A stretch of DNA of 64,000 nucleotides from positions 62,001 through 126,000 of the forward strand of contig NZ_PVUE01000011.1 in NCBI RefSeq assembly GCF_003003235.1, given 5' to 3'. Position 1 is the stretch's first letter. Each line of letters starts with the position of its first letter. Shown here one piece after another: positions 25,870-34,711 of this stretch. The position numbers and the translations under genes are program-made. The notes below the pieces were generated by a model. The model saw nothing but the letters and a program-made list of their open reading frames with translations. It made no database searches and was not told the origin of the DNA. Origin of the DNA: Antricoccus suffuscus. Its GTDB lineage: Bacteria > Actinomycetota > Actinomycetes > Mycobacteriales > Antricoccaceae.

Positions 25870-26817
25870 CTATTTGATGGCGAGCGCGCTGAGGGCCGAG
25901 CCGACAGCGCCCGTGATGGGCAGGGGAGAGGCGCTGAACATGAACTCGTACCGTCCGTCGGCCGCGCAGTCCTCTGCGAGCGCTTCGAGGTCGAAGATCT
26001 CGCCGATCGGGATCCCCATGTAGGTGAGGGCGACGATGTGCAGTGGCTGGTAAACGTCGATCTCGTTGGGCTTTACTTCCATTCCCCATGTATCGGTGAC
26101 GATCGCAGCGACCTCGTGCTCGTGCAGCCACGGAGCGGTGTGCAGCGACAGCCCGGGGGACGCACCGCCGGCGTAGTCCCGCCACTCATTGCGCCGTACG
26201 CCGAGATGCCCCGTCCGCACGAGTACGGCATCGCCGCTGCGAATCTCCACACCCTCGGCCGCACACGCGTCGTCGAGCATCGCAGTAGTGACCGCCTCGC
26301 CCGGATCCATAGCGGCCCGTCCGGTCAGTTTCGGGATGTCCAGCAGCACACCGCGCATCACTATCTTGCCGGTGAAGTTCTGGATTCCATTGCGGTGCGC
26401 ACCGCGGGAGTCGACCTCGGAGGCGTCCCGGTTGTTATACATCTTCCCCTTGTAGAAGATGTGCGCGAATGCGTCCCACTGAGTGCCGCACTGGTTGGGC
26501 ATGACGATGTAGTCATCGGCATACCCGAACCCCTTGGCGTCACCGCCACCACGGCGCAGCCGATCCTGGCGCCCCGAGGCCGCGTCCGAACCGGTCATGG
26601 TCATGAACAGTTGCGGATTGGTCCGCCCACCGCCAATCTGCGGACCGTTGGCGTCGTACGGCAGGGACAACGAGATGACCTTGCCGTCGGTCACCAGGCC
26701 GGCCGCAGACTTGATCTGGTCTGGACCAACGAAGTTGAGGGCGCCAAGTTCGTCGTCGACACCCCACCTTCCCCAGTTCGAATACTTTTCGATGTACTCG
26801 GCAAGGACATCCGACAT
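25870..26817 (-). CDS. Cyclase-family (kynurenine formamidase-like) metal-dependent hydrolase
   Basis: A 315-residue protein of the cyclase/KynB fold. Signatures include the N-terminal YSNWGRWGVDDELGALNFV, the metal-binding region QCGTQWDAFAHIFYKGKMYNN (family HxGTHxDxPxH, here with T-x-W-D-A-F-A-H), GDAVLVRTGHLG, and the later His-containing HEHEVAAIVTDTWGMEVKP. This larger subtype is common in actinobacteria and usually annotated only as cyclase family protein; it could hydrolyse a formamide, lactone or cyclic amide. ATG at 26817 has GGATGG upstream; an ATG three codons earlier (26826) is possible. It may be co-transcribed with the serine hydrolase behind it (85-bp gap). Confidence 0.87.
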   Translation of the reverse strand: MSDVLAEYIEKYSNWGRWGVDDELGALNFVGPDQIKSAAGLVTDGKVISLSLPYDANGPQIGGGRTNPQLFMTMTGSDAASGRQDRLRRGGGDAKGFGYADDYIVMPNQCGTQWDAFAHIFYKGKMYNNRDASEVDSRGAHRNGIQNFTGKIVMRGVLLDIPKLTGRAAMDPGEAVTTAMLDDACAAEGVEIRSGDAVLVRTGHLGVRRNEWRDYAGGASPGLSLHTAPWLHEHEVAAIVTDTWGMEVKPNEIDVYQPLHIVALTYMGIPIGEIFDLEALAEDCAADGRYEFMFSASPLPITGAVGSALSALAIK

Positions 26818-26902
26818 GGCAACCATCCAGTTCTACTCGGGATCTGTCACCTGATCATTGCCGATGACGTCCAGGCCGGTAACCGGTAGTCGCAAGTTGC
26901 CG

Positions 26903-28057
26903 CTAGAGGGAGGCGTACAGCGCCTTCTCGAAGTCGGCGTACATCTGCATCGACGCTGGCGTCACAAAGGGCAAGAACTGGGTGTACGTCGCCCCCGTGA
27001 TGCCAGTGTCGCGGTCGATCCAGAAGTGCGTGTTGCAGATGCCTGCCCACGTGCCGCTGCCGGCGGCGCGCATTCCCGGCTGCTGCTGGGTGTTGATCAT
27101 GAGCCCGAGGCCCCACTTGTTGCCTGGCCCGGCGTTGAAGTCGCAACTGGAATTCGGGTCGGCGGTCTTGACCTCTGCGGGAAACTCCAGATCGCCTACC
27201 TGATTGATAAAGGCAGCGTCAACGGTCGCCGGCTCCAAGATTTTCTGGCCGCCGAATGTCCCGCCGCCGAGCAGCATCTGCTGAAACTTGAGATAGTCAC
27301 GCGGCGTGGAGTACAGCCCGTGGCCGCCTGCCCACCAGTCTGGCTGCTGATTCCAGTCGACATCGGTAGCAACCCATGCGCCGTCCTCGCCAGGGACGTG
27401 GATGGGTACGGAACGGGCGCGCTGCTGTTCGTCCATCAGGAACGTCGTGTCCGACATTCCTAGCGGGCCAGCGATGTGTGCTTCGATGTAGTCCCGTAGC
27501 GACTCACCACTGGTGGCCTCGACGACCTTGCCGAGCCAGTCGATGTTGATGCCGTACTCGATCTTGGTGCCAGGGTCGGCGATCATGGGTGCGTTGAAGA
27601 TTTCGTCCTTGCCGCCGAGCACGTTGCTGGTGCCCGTGACCGCTTCCCACTTGACAATGTCGGCGTTCCAGAACCAGTAAGACAGCCCGCTGGTATGTGT
27701 CGCAAGCTGCCTGACGGTCGCCTTGGTCGCCGGTGCCCGCAGCCGTGGCGTGTCTGCGTCGAAGCCGTCGAGCACTTTGACATCGGCGAATTGCGGGCAG
27801 TACTGCTCGACCGGTGCGTCCAAGTCGAGCTTGCCCTGCTCGAGCTGCTGGAGGGCGGCCACGGTGGCGACCATCTTTGTCATCGAAGCGATCCGAAACA
27901 GCGAGTCGGCGGTTACCGGCTCGCCCTGCCCGACCGTCCGCGGTCCGGCCGCGCCCTCGTAAATGGTTCCGTTGCGATCGGCCGCCATCGCCACGACATT
28001 TGGTACGGCGCCAGCATCGACTGCTCCCTGCAGCACGGCATCTATGGATGAACTCAT
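26903..28057 (-). CDS. Serine hydrolase, beta-lactamase/esterase (class C) family
   Basis: A 384-residue protein of the beta-lactamase-like serine hydrolase (EstB/family VIII esterase) group. The nucleophile motif SxxK is SMTK in RIASMTKMVATVAALQQ. The second motif YxN is YGIN (IEYGINIDWLG). The third-box region lies in GLGLMINTQQQPGM to TWAGICNTHFW, with W-A-G in the HxG/KTG place. No signal peptide is seen from the ATG at 28057, which has GGGAGG 8 bases upstream; the 18-residue upstream in-frame extension is rejected for lack of a site. It is probably a cytoplasmic esterase acting on short-chain esters, rather than a resistance enzyme. Substrate unknown. Confidence 0.88.
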   Translation of the reverse strand: MSSSIDAVLQGAVDAGAVPNVVAMAADRNGTIYEGAAGPRTVGQGEPVTADSLFRIASMTKMVATVAALQQLEQGKLDLDAPVEQYCPQFADVKVLDGFDADTPRLRAPATKATVRQLATHTSGLSYWFWNADIVKWEAVTGTSNVLGGKDEIFNAPMIADPGTKIEYGINIDWLGKVVEATSGESLRDYIEAHIAGPLGMSDTTFLMDEQQRARSVPIHVPGEDGAWVATDVDWNQQPDWWAGGHGLYSTPRDYLKFQQMLLGGGTFGGQKILEPATVDAAFINQVGDLEFPAEVKTADPNSSCDFNAGPGNKWGLGLMINTQQQPGMRAAGSGTWAGICNTHFWIDRDTGITGATYTQFLPFVTPASMQMYADFEKALYASL

Positions 28058-28142
28058 GGGTTTCCCCTCCCGTGTGATCGCCGCCGCCAGCTTGACGGCC
28101 AGCATTGTCAATCAGAACAGAGCGCGGGAGCGAATACCAGGC

Positions 28143-29627
28143 TTAGGCGGGTTCGGTCTCGCCGATGACCAGCCCGTGCGCATTAAGCGCCTGGACTGCG
28201 ACGTACGTCGAACCGTCCGGGACTGGCAGGCTGGTCTCGAAATGTTTCATCGGTACAGGGGATTGCGCGGATGCGTTCGCCTTGTCCGGGCCGGTGATCA
28301 GCCGCCACGACGCCACCTCGGTCGCGCCATTCCAACTGACCTTGATCGTGGCCTTGTCGTCGTCGAGGACGGCGGCGGGAGAGTCGGTCGGAGTCGCTAC
28401 CCATGGCTGCTTAAAAGTGCGATAACTCTGACAGCCGCCGATGGCCATATCGGAGATCAGCGTGCCATCTGCCTTGTATTCCGAGTAGTATCCCTTCGAT
28501 CCCCAGCCGACAAAGACGTTGCCGTTGTCGAGCACATCCACGCTCCCTTGGCTGCCGGACAGCCGATTCGTGGGCGGTAGGTATTCCGTGACAACCGTGG
28601 CGGTCATCGAGGCCATGTCAAGACTGAGCCGCAGGCCGCGCGAGTTTTCCGCTGTGGCCGGCAGCGCCGAGTTGTCATACAGGGTCAGAGTCCCGTCGGC
28701 CTGACGTTCCGCGTCATGCTGCCAGGCAAACGTCGTACCTTCGCCCATCTTGAAGTCGCTCGACTTACCGCCCAGGATCCAGTTCACGTCGCCGCTGTCG
28801 CGCGAAATGCTGTAGACCGAATGCGTGTTGCGAGCCGATACCAGCAGCGAGCCGTCGGTGTCTTCCGAGATCGAATTGATGTGGAAGTAGTCGAATGGCG
28901 CGTCCTTTGTGCCGGAGTCATCATCGTCCTTGTCCGGATCACCCTCGGGTTTTGACTTCGTGTCTGTGACTGGCACATGGTCGAGTGAGTGCCATTCGAA
29001 GACGACGGCGCCGGTAGCGATGTTGATTTCCTGAATCACCCCATCCAGGATCCAGCCGTCCTTTGGACCGCCCACCTTGGTGAGGTCGTGCTTGACGGGC
29101 ACGTACGCGGTCACGAGCATTGTGCCGTGCGCCGTGATCCTCGCTTCGTGGGCGTCTGCGTTGCCTTTCTTGACATCGCCGCCGGTGGTCACCGTGGCAA
29201 TCTTCTTGTACGACGTATCCATCACAGTGACACCGCCGTACCCGTAGCCCTTGGCCAGCTTGCCGGACCACCAGGTCAGGACCGGCTGTCCTTGATACTG
29301 CTGGACACGAAGATCGAAGACCTCGTCGCCGTTGGGACCGATCCACACCGGTTCGCCGGACGTGTCGGTGATCAGCGGACCGTCGGTTGGGCAGGTCTCG
29401 CCCTTCGGGCCAAGGAGTACGACGTGATCGGAAATGCGGGCCGGGGCGAGGCCGGGGGAGGTTGGCTCGGCGATCGGCGCGGCAAGATCCGGGCGGCTTG
29501 CGTACTGGTGGGCGGGGGCAACTTCGGGCTCCTCAGGGGAGCTGCTACACCCGGTCGCGACAAGGGCTAAGGACAGAAGGTACGCCGACCGGCGGGCTGA
29601 CTTGCGGCGTTGAGGTCGCTGAATCAT
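28143..29627 (-). CDS. Arylsulfotransferase (ASST)-family lipoprotein
   Basis: A 494-residue exported lipoprotein (signal peptide with basic N-terminus RPQRRKSARR, lipobox VATGC, Cys27). The body is rich in beta-strand repeats like the six-bladed propeller of arylsulfotransferases, with the family's DYFHINSI (His in the active-site region), WQHDAERQADGTLTLYDNS and SRGLRLSLD segments. This matches the Arylsulfotran_2 type common in actinobacteria and fungi. The C-terminal 80 residues resemble a fibronectin-like or binding domain (IKVSWNGATEVASWRLITG). An acidic spacer (GDPDKDDDDSGTKD) lies in the middle. Whether it transfers sulfate is untested for this subtype. The 85-bp gap to the serine hydrolase may allow co-transcription. 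Confidence 0.85.
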   Translation of the reverse strand: MIQRPQRRKSARRSAYLLSLALVATGCSSSPEEPEVAPAHQYASRPDLAAPIAEPTSPGLAPARISDHVVLLGPKGETCPTDGPLITDTSGEPVWIGPNGDEVFDLRVQQYQGQPVLTWWSGKLAKGYGYGGVTVMDTSYKKIATVTTGGDVKKGNADAHEARITAHGTMLVTAYVPVKHDLTKVGGPKDGWILDGVIQEINIATGAVVFEWHSLDHVPVTDTKSKPEGDPDKDDDDSGTKDAPFDYFHINSISEDTDGSLLVSARNTHSVYSISRDSGDVNWILGGKSSDFKMGEGTTFAWQHDAERQADGTLTLYDNSALPATAENSRGLRLSLDMASMTATVVTEYLPPTNRLSGSQGSVDVLDNGNVFVGWGSKGYYSEYKADGTLISDMAIGGCQSYRTFKQPWVATPTDSPAAVLDDDKATIKVSWNGATEVASWRLITGPDKANASAQSPVPMKHFETSLPVPDGSTYVAVQALNAHGLVIGETEPA

Positions 29628-29752
29628 GCCTCTTGTCTATCCCAGGTCGAACCCCTCTCGCCTGGCGAATCTGGCTCGGTCGCTGGTTCTGTGGCCGATC
29701 GCATATCGCCGATAGTCCGGGTTCGTGGCGACGGAGACTTGTGCTCAGCGGC

Positions 29753-29776
29753 ATGAATCACTTATCGTAAATTCAT
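29753..29776. promoter_or_regulatory. Candidate GntR autoregulatory operator
   Basis: ATGAAT (29753-29758) and ATTCAT (29771-29776) form a perfect 6-bp inverted repeat with a 12-base spacer, 24 bases before the GntR gene's start codon. A TATCGT inside the spacer could be the -10 box. The location suits autoregulation, but the arms are longer-spaced than the classic FadR-type site, so this is tentative. Confidence 0.4.
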
Positions 29777-29799
29777 CAGACAACCTGCGAAGGGGTGCC

Positions 29800-30516
29800 A
29801 TGGCGGTCGGACAGTTGCGGCGTGCGGTACTGGCCGAACAAGCCGTGGCGGAGTTGCAAAAGCAGCTGACCGCAGGGGAGTGGGCGGTCGGTGAGCGACT
29901 GCCTCCCGAGCAGCAGCTTGCCGAACAACTCGGCGTCGGCCGCTCGACCGTGCGCGAGGCATTGCGTGCGCTCGCCAACGCCGGTTGGGTTCAGTCGCGC
30001 CAGGGCGCAGGAACGTTTGTGCTGGCAGATCGGCCGCCGGCCACGGACCTCGCTACTACTTTGCGTAGGGCACAAATGATCGAGGTTTACGAAGTACGCC
30101 AAGGGCTCGAGCTGCAGGCCGCGCGACTGGCCGCGGTACGCCGTACACCCGCCGACCTGCAGCGCATGGATGAGGCACTCGTCCGGCGTAAGCGCGCGCT
30201 GTCGGCGCGCCGCTTGCCGGCTTACGTCGACGCCGATCTCGACTTCCATCGGGCGGTCGTGACCGCCGCGCACAACTCCGTGCTGTCTGAGGTCTTCGCC
30301 TCCTTCAGCGCGGCATTGCGCACGACACTTACCGGCCTCACGCAGGACCCCGGCCCACGGAACGCCTCGCACGCGGTGCATGTCGCTTTGGCCGAAGCGA
30401 TCCGGGCGGGGGATCCCGACGCGGCGGGCGCCGCGACGTTGGACCACCTGAGCGACACACAGGCAAGACTTGAACGACTCATCGACAGTAAACAGCCAGC
30501 AGTGAGGGAGTCCTGA
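29800..30516 (+). CDS. GntR-family (FadR subfamily) transcriptional regulator
   Basis: A 238-residue FadR-type regulator. The N-terminal winged helix has LPPEQQLAEQLGVGRSTVREALRALANAGWVQSRQGAGTFV across about residues 32-75. The C-terminal all-helical FCD domain has the metal-ligand pattern in DADLDFHRAVVTAAHN and ASHAVHVALAEAIRAGDPDAA, with His residues typical of metal-binding FCD proteins. ATG at 29800 has GAAGGGG upstream and places the HTH at the usual distance. The stop overlaps the start of the following MFS gene (TGATG), so the two are translationally coupled and the regulator most likely controls that transporter in response to a carboxylic acid-type effector. Confidence 0.92.
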   Translation: MAVGQLRRAVLAEQAVAELQKQLTAGEWAVGERLPPEQQLAEQLGVGRSTVREALRALANAGWVQSRQGAGTFVLADRPPATDLATTLRRAQMIEVYEVRQGLELQAARLAAVRRTPADLQRMDEALVRRKRALSARRLPAYVDADLDFHRAVVTAAHNSVLSEVFASFSAALRTTLTGLTQDPGPRNASHAVHVALAEAIRAGDPDAAGAATLDHLSDTQARLERLIDSKQPAVRES

Positions 30517-31724
30517 TGGCCGCGACTGTGACCAACGCCGAGACGCGCACCGAACGCAAAGCTCGCAACCGCGTGATCGACCCGCGACAGCTCGGCATGT
30601 TGATGGCCAGTCATACCGTCGACGACATCTATCAGGGCGCGGTGCCGGCAATTATCCCGTTCCTGATCCTCGAGCGCGGCTACAGCTATACCGCCGCCGC
30701 CGGCATCACCCTCGCCGCGACGGTGCTGTCTTCGGTGATCCAGCCGGTGTTCGGGATTCTCGCGGATAAGCGGCACATGCCGTGGTTACCCGCGATCGGT
30801 CTGCTCGTTGCCGGGATCGGCATCGGCCTGGCGGGGCTTGGTTCGGCGTACTGGCAGGTGTGGTGTGCCGTCGCGCTGTCCGGCATCGGTGTGGCGGCGT
30901 ACCACCCGGCAGCGGCAAAGGCCGCACGCCTCGCTGCCGGTACGTCGGCGCAGGGCATGAGCTGGTTTGCAGTGGGTGGCAACATCGGCCTCGCGCTCGG
31001 TCCAGCGCTCGCAACGCCGCTGCTGCTGGCATTCGGGCTCGTTAGTACGCCGATTTTGGTTATTCCAGCGGTGGTCATGGCGGTTGTGTTCCTGGCATTC
31101 AATCGTCGGGTCAAAGAACGCATGCGTAGTCGTGCGGGTACTAAGACCAAGGACGTCGAGCCGCAGACCGACGATTGGCGGTCCTTCCGCTGGCTCACCG
31201 CGATGGTGATCATGCGCTCGATCGTCTACTTCGGTATGTCGACCCTCGTCGCCGTGTACGTCATCAAGGAGTATTCGGCGTCGAAGGCAATCGGCGCCGC
31301 GGTATTGACGTCATTCCTAGGTCTCGGCGCGGCTTCGACGGTGTTCGGCGGTTGGCTGGCCGACCGCATTGGACGGGTCGTAACGATCCGGATCGGTTAC
31401 ACCGTAGCGATTCCAGCGCTCGTGTTTCTGCTGCTGGCACCCAACACGACGCTGGCCTGGATTGCGGCGGTGTGCGTTGCCTTCGGGATCTACTGCCCGT
31501 TTTCGGTGCAGACCACGCTGAGTCAGGATTACCTGCCCAACCACCTCGGTACGGCGTCCGGCGTCACCATTGGCCTTGCGGTGTCCGCCGGCGGGATTTT
31601 CGCTCCTGTTCTTGGTTTGATCGGTGACCACTTCGGCCTTCAATGGGCCATCGCAACGTTGTTGCTCGGCCCGGTGTTCGCGCTCCTTCTCAGTCTTCGG
31701 TTACGAGACCGTATCCACGTATAG
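30516..31724 (+). CDS. MFS transporter, fosmidomycin-resistance (Fsr)-like
   Basis: A 402-residue 12-helix major facilitator. The early segment MLMASHTVDDIYQGAVPAIIPFLI is the hallmark of the Fsr/YfcJ-like group, followed by SVIQPVFGILADKR (the loop 2-3 region), GVAAYHPAAAKAARLA, SWFAVGGNIGLALGPALATP and FGGWLADRIGR at loop 8-9. Probably an exporter of a small drug-like or acidic compound. The ATG at 30516 shares its A with the GntR stop codon. Control by the upstream GntR regulator is strongly implied by this coupling. Substrate unknown. Confidence 0.9.
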   Translation: MAATVTNAETRTERKARNRVIDPRQLGMLMASHTVDDIYQGAVPAIIPFLILERGYSYTAAAGITLAATVLSSVIQPVFGILADKRHMPWLPAIGLLVAGIGIGLAGLGSAYWQVWCAVALSGIGVAAYHPAAAKAARLAAGTSAQGMSWFAVGGNIGLALGPALATPLLLAFGLVSTPILVIPAVVMAVVFLAFNRRVKERMRSRAGTKTKDVEPQTDDWRSFRWLTAMVIMRSIVYFGMSTLVAVYVIKEYSASKAIGAAVLTSFLGLGAASTVFGGWLADRIGRVVTIRIGYTVAIPALVFLLLAPNTTLAWIAAVCVAFGIYCPFSVQTTLSQDYLPNHLGTASGVTIGLAVSAGGIFAPVLGLIGDHFGLQWAIATLLLGPVFALLLSLRLRDRIHV

Positions 31725-31804
31725 CCCCTGCGATCGCTGTCCTTACGTGGGCTGGAATCGCACCGGGAGTGGCCCTCGCGTCACGACAAACGCTAGGAGG
31801 CGAC

Positions 31805-31981
31805 ATGGGCAATCCCTGGCGCGCGGCGCTCTTGGCGGCCAGCCTCGGGATCGGCATCCTGTTGACTCCTGCAGCGCCAAGCCGTCGTCCTCAGCAAGTT
31901 GCCGGTGGAACCCGCACTTCCGGTTTCTTTCCGACACGGATGCGGCTACGGGCGCAGTCCCGCTACCAGCAGGTCAAGTAA
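31805..31981 (+). CDS. Possible small secreted or membrane peptide (58 aa)
   Basis: A short frame with a textbook AGGAGG (31795-31800), although only 4 bases before the ATG, which is tight. The product begins with a hydrophobic stretch (AALLAASLGIGILLTP) like a signal peptide, then a basic, Gln/Arg-rich tail. Its 3' end overlaps the convergent TetR gene by 36 bases. No family is recognised. It could be a real small protein transcribed behind the MFS gene, or chance. Nothing else is seen in the 220 bp between the MFS and TetR genes. Confidence 0.3.
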   Translation: MGNPWRAALLAASLGIGILLTPAAPSRRPQQVAGGTRTSGFFPTRMRLRAQSRYQQVK

Positions 31982-32512
31982 TCGCTCGACCTGTGCGGGG
32001 TTGCCGACCGTGGCGGTGGAAAGGAAGATTCCGACGAGAGCAGTGGTGACGTCCTCTGCAGGGACGTCGTCGCGGAGGACGCGCTGCGTTGCTCCGGATT
32101 CGAGGAAGTCCGCCAACACCTGGGTGATCCGAGCCCGAGTGTCCGGTGTGGCGATCGTGCCGGCCGCCCAGCCGGACCGGAGGGTGTCGAGCATCCCGCG
32201 CTTGGTCGTCACGAATGCGGCGTACCGATCCATCCAGCCGCGAAGAGCGACATCGGCCGGGTGTATCCGCAGGAGTTCGGGAGCGCATCCGGTGACGTCG
32301 TCGAGTTCGGCGGCATAGACGGCGTCGACAAGTGCCTCACGCGTGGGGAAGTGGCGATACAGGGTGCCGATGCCCACGCCTGCCGCGCGAGCCACTGCCT
32401 CGAGCGAGGTGGCTGTGTCAGTGGCGACGAAGGCATCGCGTGCGACCGCGATCAGTCGTTCACGGTTGCGTTGCGCGTCGGCTCGCTTAGGGCGTCGGGT
32501 AGCTTCGGTCAA
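31946..32512 (-). CDS. TetR-family transcriptional regulator
   Basis: A 188-residue TetR repressor. The N-terminal HTH spans about residues 16-62, with RLIAVARDAFVATDT, LEAVARAAGVGIGTLYRHFPTREAL. The C-terminal ligand domain (WMDRYAAFVTTKRGMLDTLRSG) is the type often annotated with SbtR-like regulators. The start is a TTG at 32512, supported by GGAGGA about 9 bases upstream and by the absence of a better start; the HTH begins at the usual distance. It is divergent from the aldo/keto reductase, and the 86-bp spacer has two matching inverted repeats, one of which overlaps its own ribosome-binding site. Probable local repressor of itself and the reductase. Confidence 0.9.
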   Translation of the reverse strand: MTEATRRPKRADAQRNRERLIAVARDAFVATDTATSLEAVARAAGVGIGTLYRHFPTREALVDAVYAAELDDVTGCAPELLRIHPADVALRGWMDRYAAFVTTKRGMLDTLRSGWAAGTIATPDTRARITQVLADFLESGATQRVLRDDVPAEDVTTALVGIFLSTATVGNPAQVERLLDLLVAGLRP

Positions 32513-32566
32513 AGCGGAGGGTCCTCCGTTAATGCTAGAGTTGGCGTAGCGGATGTTCCTCCGCTT
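32513..32566. promoter_or_regulatory. Two TetR operator candidates in the divergent spacer
   Basis: AGCGGAGGGTCCTCCGTT (32513-32530) and AGCGGATGTTCCTCCGCTT (32548-32566) are related inverted repeats (AGCGGA..TCCTCCG), 17 bases apart. The first overlaps the tetR ribosome-binding site; the second sits 33-51 bases before the reductase start. Paired similar palindromes in a TetR-divergent spacer are typical of operators for autorepression plus target repression. Confidence 0.65.
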
Positions 32567-32598
32567 ACCAAGAGTATTTCACGACCGGAGGCCAGCCC

Positions 32599-33483
32599 AT
32601 GACAAGATCACCCAGCACCGCATTACCGGGCGGCTCCGCGCTGCTCGCCGGACATCAGGTCGCCCGTATTGGCTACGGCGCCATGCAGCTCGAGCGACTG
32701 CGCGAAGACCCGAAGGCGGCGATCGGACTCGTTCGCCGCGCTGTGGAAGCTGGAGTGAGCCACGTTGACACCGCCCAGTTCTACGGCGACGGATTCGCCA
32801 ACGATGTGCTCAGTCGTGCGCTGCACGCCACTGACGAGGTTGTCGTGGTCACTAAGGTTGGCGCCGACTCTAACCCAGGTGGCCCGATTCCACTTCGGCC
32901 GGCACAGCGTCCCGGCGACCTGCGGGCCAGCGTTGAGGACAACCTGCGCGGCCTCGGGGCTGACCGGCTGGCGGTGGTCAACCTCCGGCGGCTCGGGGAC
33001 GGACCTGGCATCGAGGCCGATGGTGACCAGGTCGTCCCGATCGAGGATCAACTCGCGACAATGATCGCGCTACGAGACGAAGGCAAGATCGGCGCGATCG
33101 GGCTCAGCGGCGTCACTCTCGACGACCTGCGGACCGCCCTGCCAGCGGGCATCGCATGTGTGCAGAACGCGTACAACGTGATCAGTCGTGAGCACGAAGA
33201 CCTCTTGGCGCTCTGTATCGCGGAAGGCATTGCCTGGGTCCCGTTCTTCCCGCTCGGCAGCGCGTTTGCGAGGTTCCCGAACGTCGCAGACGACCCCGTC
33301 GTCAGCGACGCGGCGGCCACCCTCGGTGTCCCTCCCGTGCAGATTGGGCTCGCCTGGCTACTTGCGCACGCGCCGAATGTGCTTCTCGTACCAGGAACGG
33401 CCAGCGTGGCGCACCTGGAGGAGAATCTCGCGGCCGGTGACCTGGTGTTGCCGCCCACAATGATCGCCGCCCTCGATGGATGA
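32599..33483 (+). CDS. Aldo/keto reductase
   Basis: A 294-residue NADPH-dependent oxidoreductase of the AKR TIM-barrel fold. The N-terminal IGYGAMQLERL, the catalytic Asp/Tyr segment SHVDTAQFYGDGFANDVLSRAL (Asp and Tyr of the tetrad), VTKVGADSN with the catalytic Lys, and the cofactor-binding C-terminus LLVPGTASVAHLEENL are seen. The usual His after the beta4 strand (DLxxxHR) is replaced by LAVVNLRRLGDG, that is Asn-Leu-Arg, as in some pyridoxal-reductase-like members. ATG at 32599 has GGAGG 7 bases upstream. Likely controlled by the divergent TetR repressor and possibly used to detoxify carbonyl compounds. Confidence 0.9.
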   Translation: MTRSPSTALPGGSALLAGHQVARIGYGAMQLERLREDPKAAIGLVRRAVEAGVSHVDTAQFYGDGFANDVLSRALHATDEVVVVTKVGADSNPGGPIPLRPAQRPGDLRASVEDNLRGLGADRLAVVNLRRLGDGPGIEADGDQVVPIEDQLATMIALRDEGKIGAIGLSGVTLDDLRTALPAGIACVQNAYNVISREHEDLLALCIAEGIAWVPFFPLGSAFARFPNVADDPVVSDAAATLGVPPVQIGLAWLLAHAPNVLLVPGTASVAHLEENLAAGDLVLPPTMIAALDG

Positions 33484-33484
33484 C

Positions 33485-34660
33485 TCACTTCAGCGCCGAA
33501 ACCAACGCGGCGAACACCGCCGTCGCGGGACTCGTGCTGGCGCTACCGAATGGGATGTCGCTGTTGACGAGGACGATGATCGTGGTGTTCAGCTTGTCGT
33601 TGTGAAAGAGCGACGTGGTGTAGCCCGGTATGTCGCCATCGTGACCCCACCAACCGTTTCGGTCGCCAATGCCGATGCCGTATCCGGCCGTTGCGGTCAT
33701 CGGTGGGATGTCGCGAATGACAGAGTTGCGTCGCAGTTTCTCAGTGGACGGCTTTAGGATTCCCTTGCCGGTGAATAGCGCGTCTCCCCATGTCTTCAGG
33801 TCCCCAAGAGTGGAAATCACCTCGCCCGCCGTGAACGCGATGGACGGACTGAACAGGGTCGCGTCAACACTTTTCCCGGGATCCTGGCCCTGGTTTGAGA
33901 TGCCGTTCAGATGTGGGCTCGGGATGGCGTTGGTGCCCGTTGGAAACGACGTGTGCTTCATGCCGAGTGGATCAAAAAGGCGCTTCTTGAACACGGCAGC
34001 GATCGGCTCGTCCGTGACCTTCTCAATCACCATGCCCAGGAGTACGTAGTTGGTATTGGAATACTCCCAGCCGGCGCCTGGGGCAAAGTCGGCCGGTGTT
34101 CCGATCACGAAGTCGACGAGCTGCTGCGGCTTCCACTGCCGGTCCGGGTCGGCGAACACCTGACTCTGCCACTGCGGATTGGCGGTGTACGAAGGGATCC
34201 CGCTCGTCATATCGGCGAGTTGCCGCAACGTCGCCGTGTCACCGTTCGGGAGGTCAGGGACGTACTTTCCAATCGTGTCGTCGAGTGACAGCTTGTGCTC
34301 CTGCATGAGCTGCAGCAGAACTGTTGCTGTCATGGTCTTGGTGAGAGATCCGATCCTCGTATGGTCGGCCGGCGTCGGAGCGGCGCTCGATCCCGACCGC
34401 GCGGTGCCCGAAGCGCCGATCCAGGTGCCGCCTGGCGAGACTACTTCGGCGATCACTCCGGGGAAGTCGCCCTGAGCGCGGGTGTCATCTAGCGTCTTCT
34501 GGAACAGCGCAGCGGTCTCGGCGGGCGCAGTCGCGGCCGAGGTCGTGCTCGCTGCGCTACTCGAAGCGGCATCTGCCGCGCAGCCGGAGAGTGCTAGTGA
34601 CGCGACCGCGATCAGGGCTGCAGCAGCGCAGAAGCGGCGGTTTGCCATGAAGATCGTCAT
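33485..34660 (-). CDS. Serine hydrolase lipoprotein, beta-lactamase/DD-peptidase-like
   Basis: A 391-residue exported lipoprotein with lipobox ALSGC (Cys27) and a Ser/Thr/Ala linker. The penicillin-binding-type motifs are all present: SLTK (SxxK) in RIGSLTKTMTATVLLQLM, YSNTNY (YxN) in WEYSNTNYVLLGMVI, and HDG (HxG form) in NGWWGHDGDIPGY. This is the class C/DD-carboxypeptidase-like architecture of actinobacterial D-alanyl-D-alanine carboxypeptidases and surface esterases. It acts outside the membrane, either on peptidoglycan or on an ester. The gene is convergent with the aldo/keto reductase with a 1-base gap. An internal ATG at 34648 is an alternative start. Confidence 0.9.
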   Translation of the reverse strand: MTIFMANRRFCAAAALIAVASLALSGCAADAASSSAASTTSAATAPAETAALFQKTLDDTRAQGDFPGVIAEVVSPGGTWIGASGTARSGSSAAPTPADHTRIGSLTKTMTATVLLQLMQEHKLSLDDTIGKYVPDLPNGDTATLRQLADMTSGIPSYTANPQWQSQVFADPDRQWKPQQLVDFVIGTPADFAPGAGWEYSNTNYVLLGMVIEKVTDEPIAAVFKKRLFDPLGMKHTSFPTGTNAIPSPHLNGISNQGQDPGKSVDATLFSPSIAFTAGEVISTLGDLKTWGDALFTGKGILKPSTEKLRRNSVIRDIPPMTATAGYGIGIGDRNGWWGHDGDIPGYTTSLFHNDKLNTTIIVLVNSDIPFGSASTSPATAVFAALVSALK

Positions 34661-34711
34661 CGCCCGGTGTCCAATCTCGCGTGCGGGTGCGGTGTGCTGG
34701 GGTTCCCTAGG

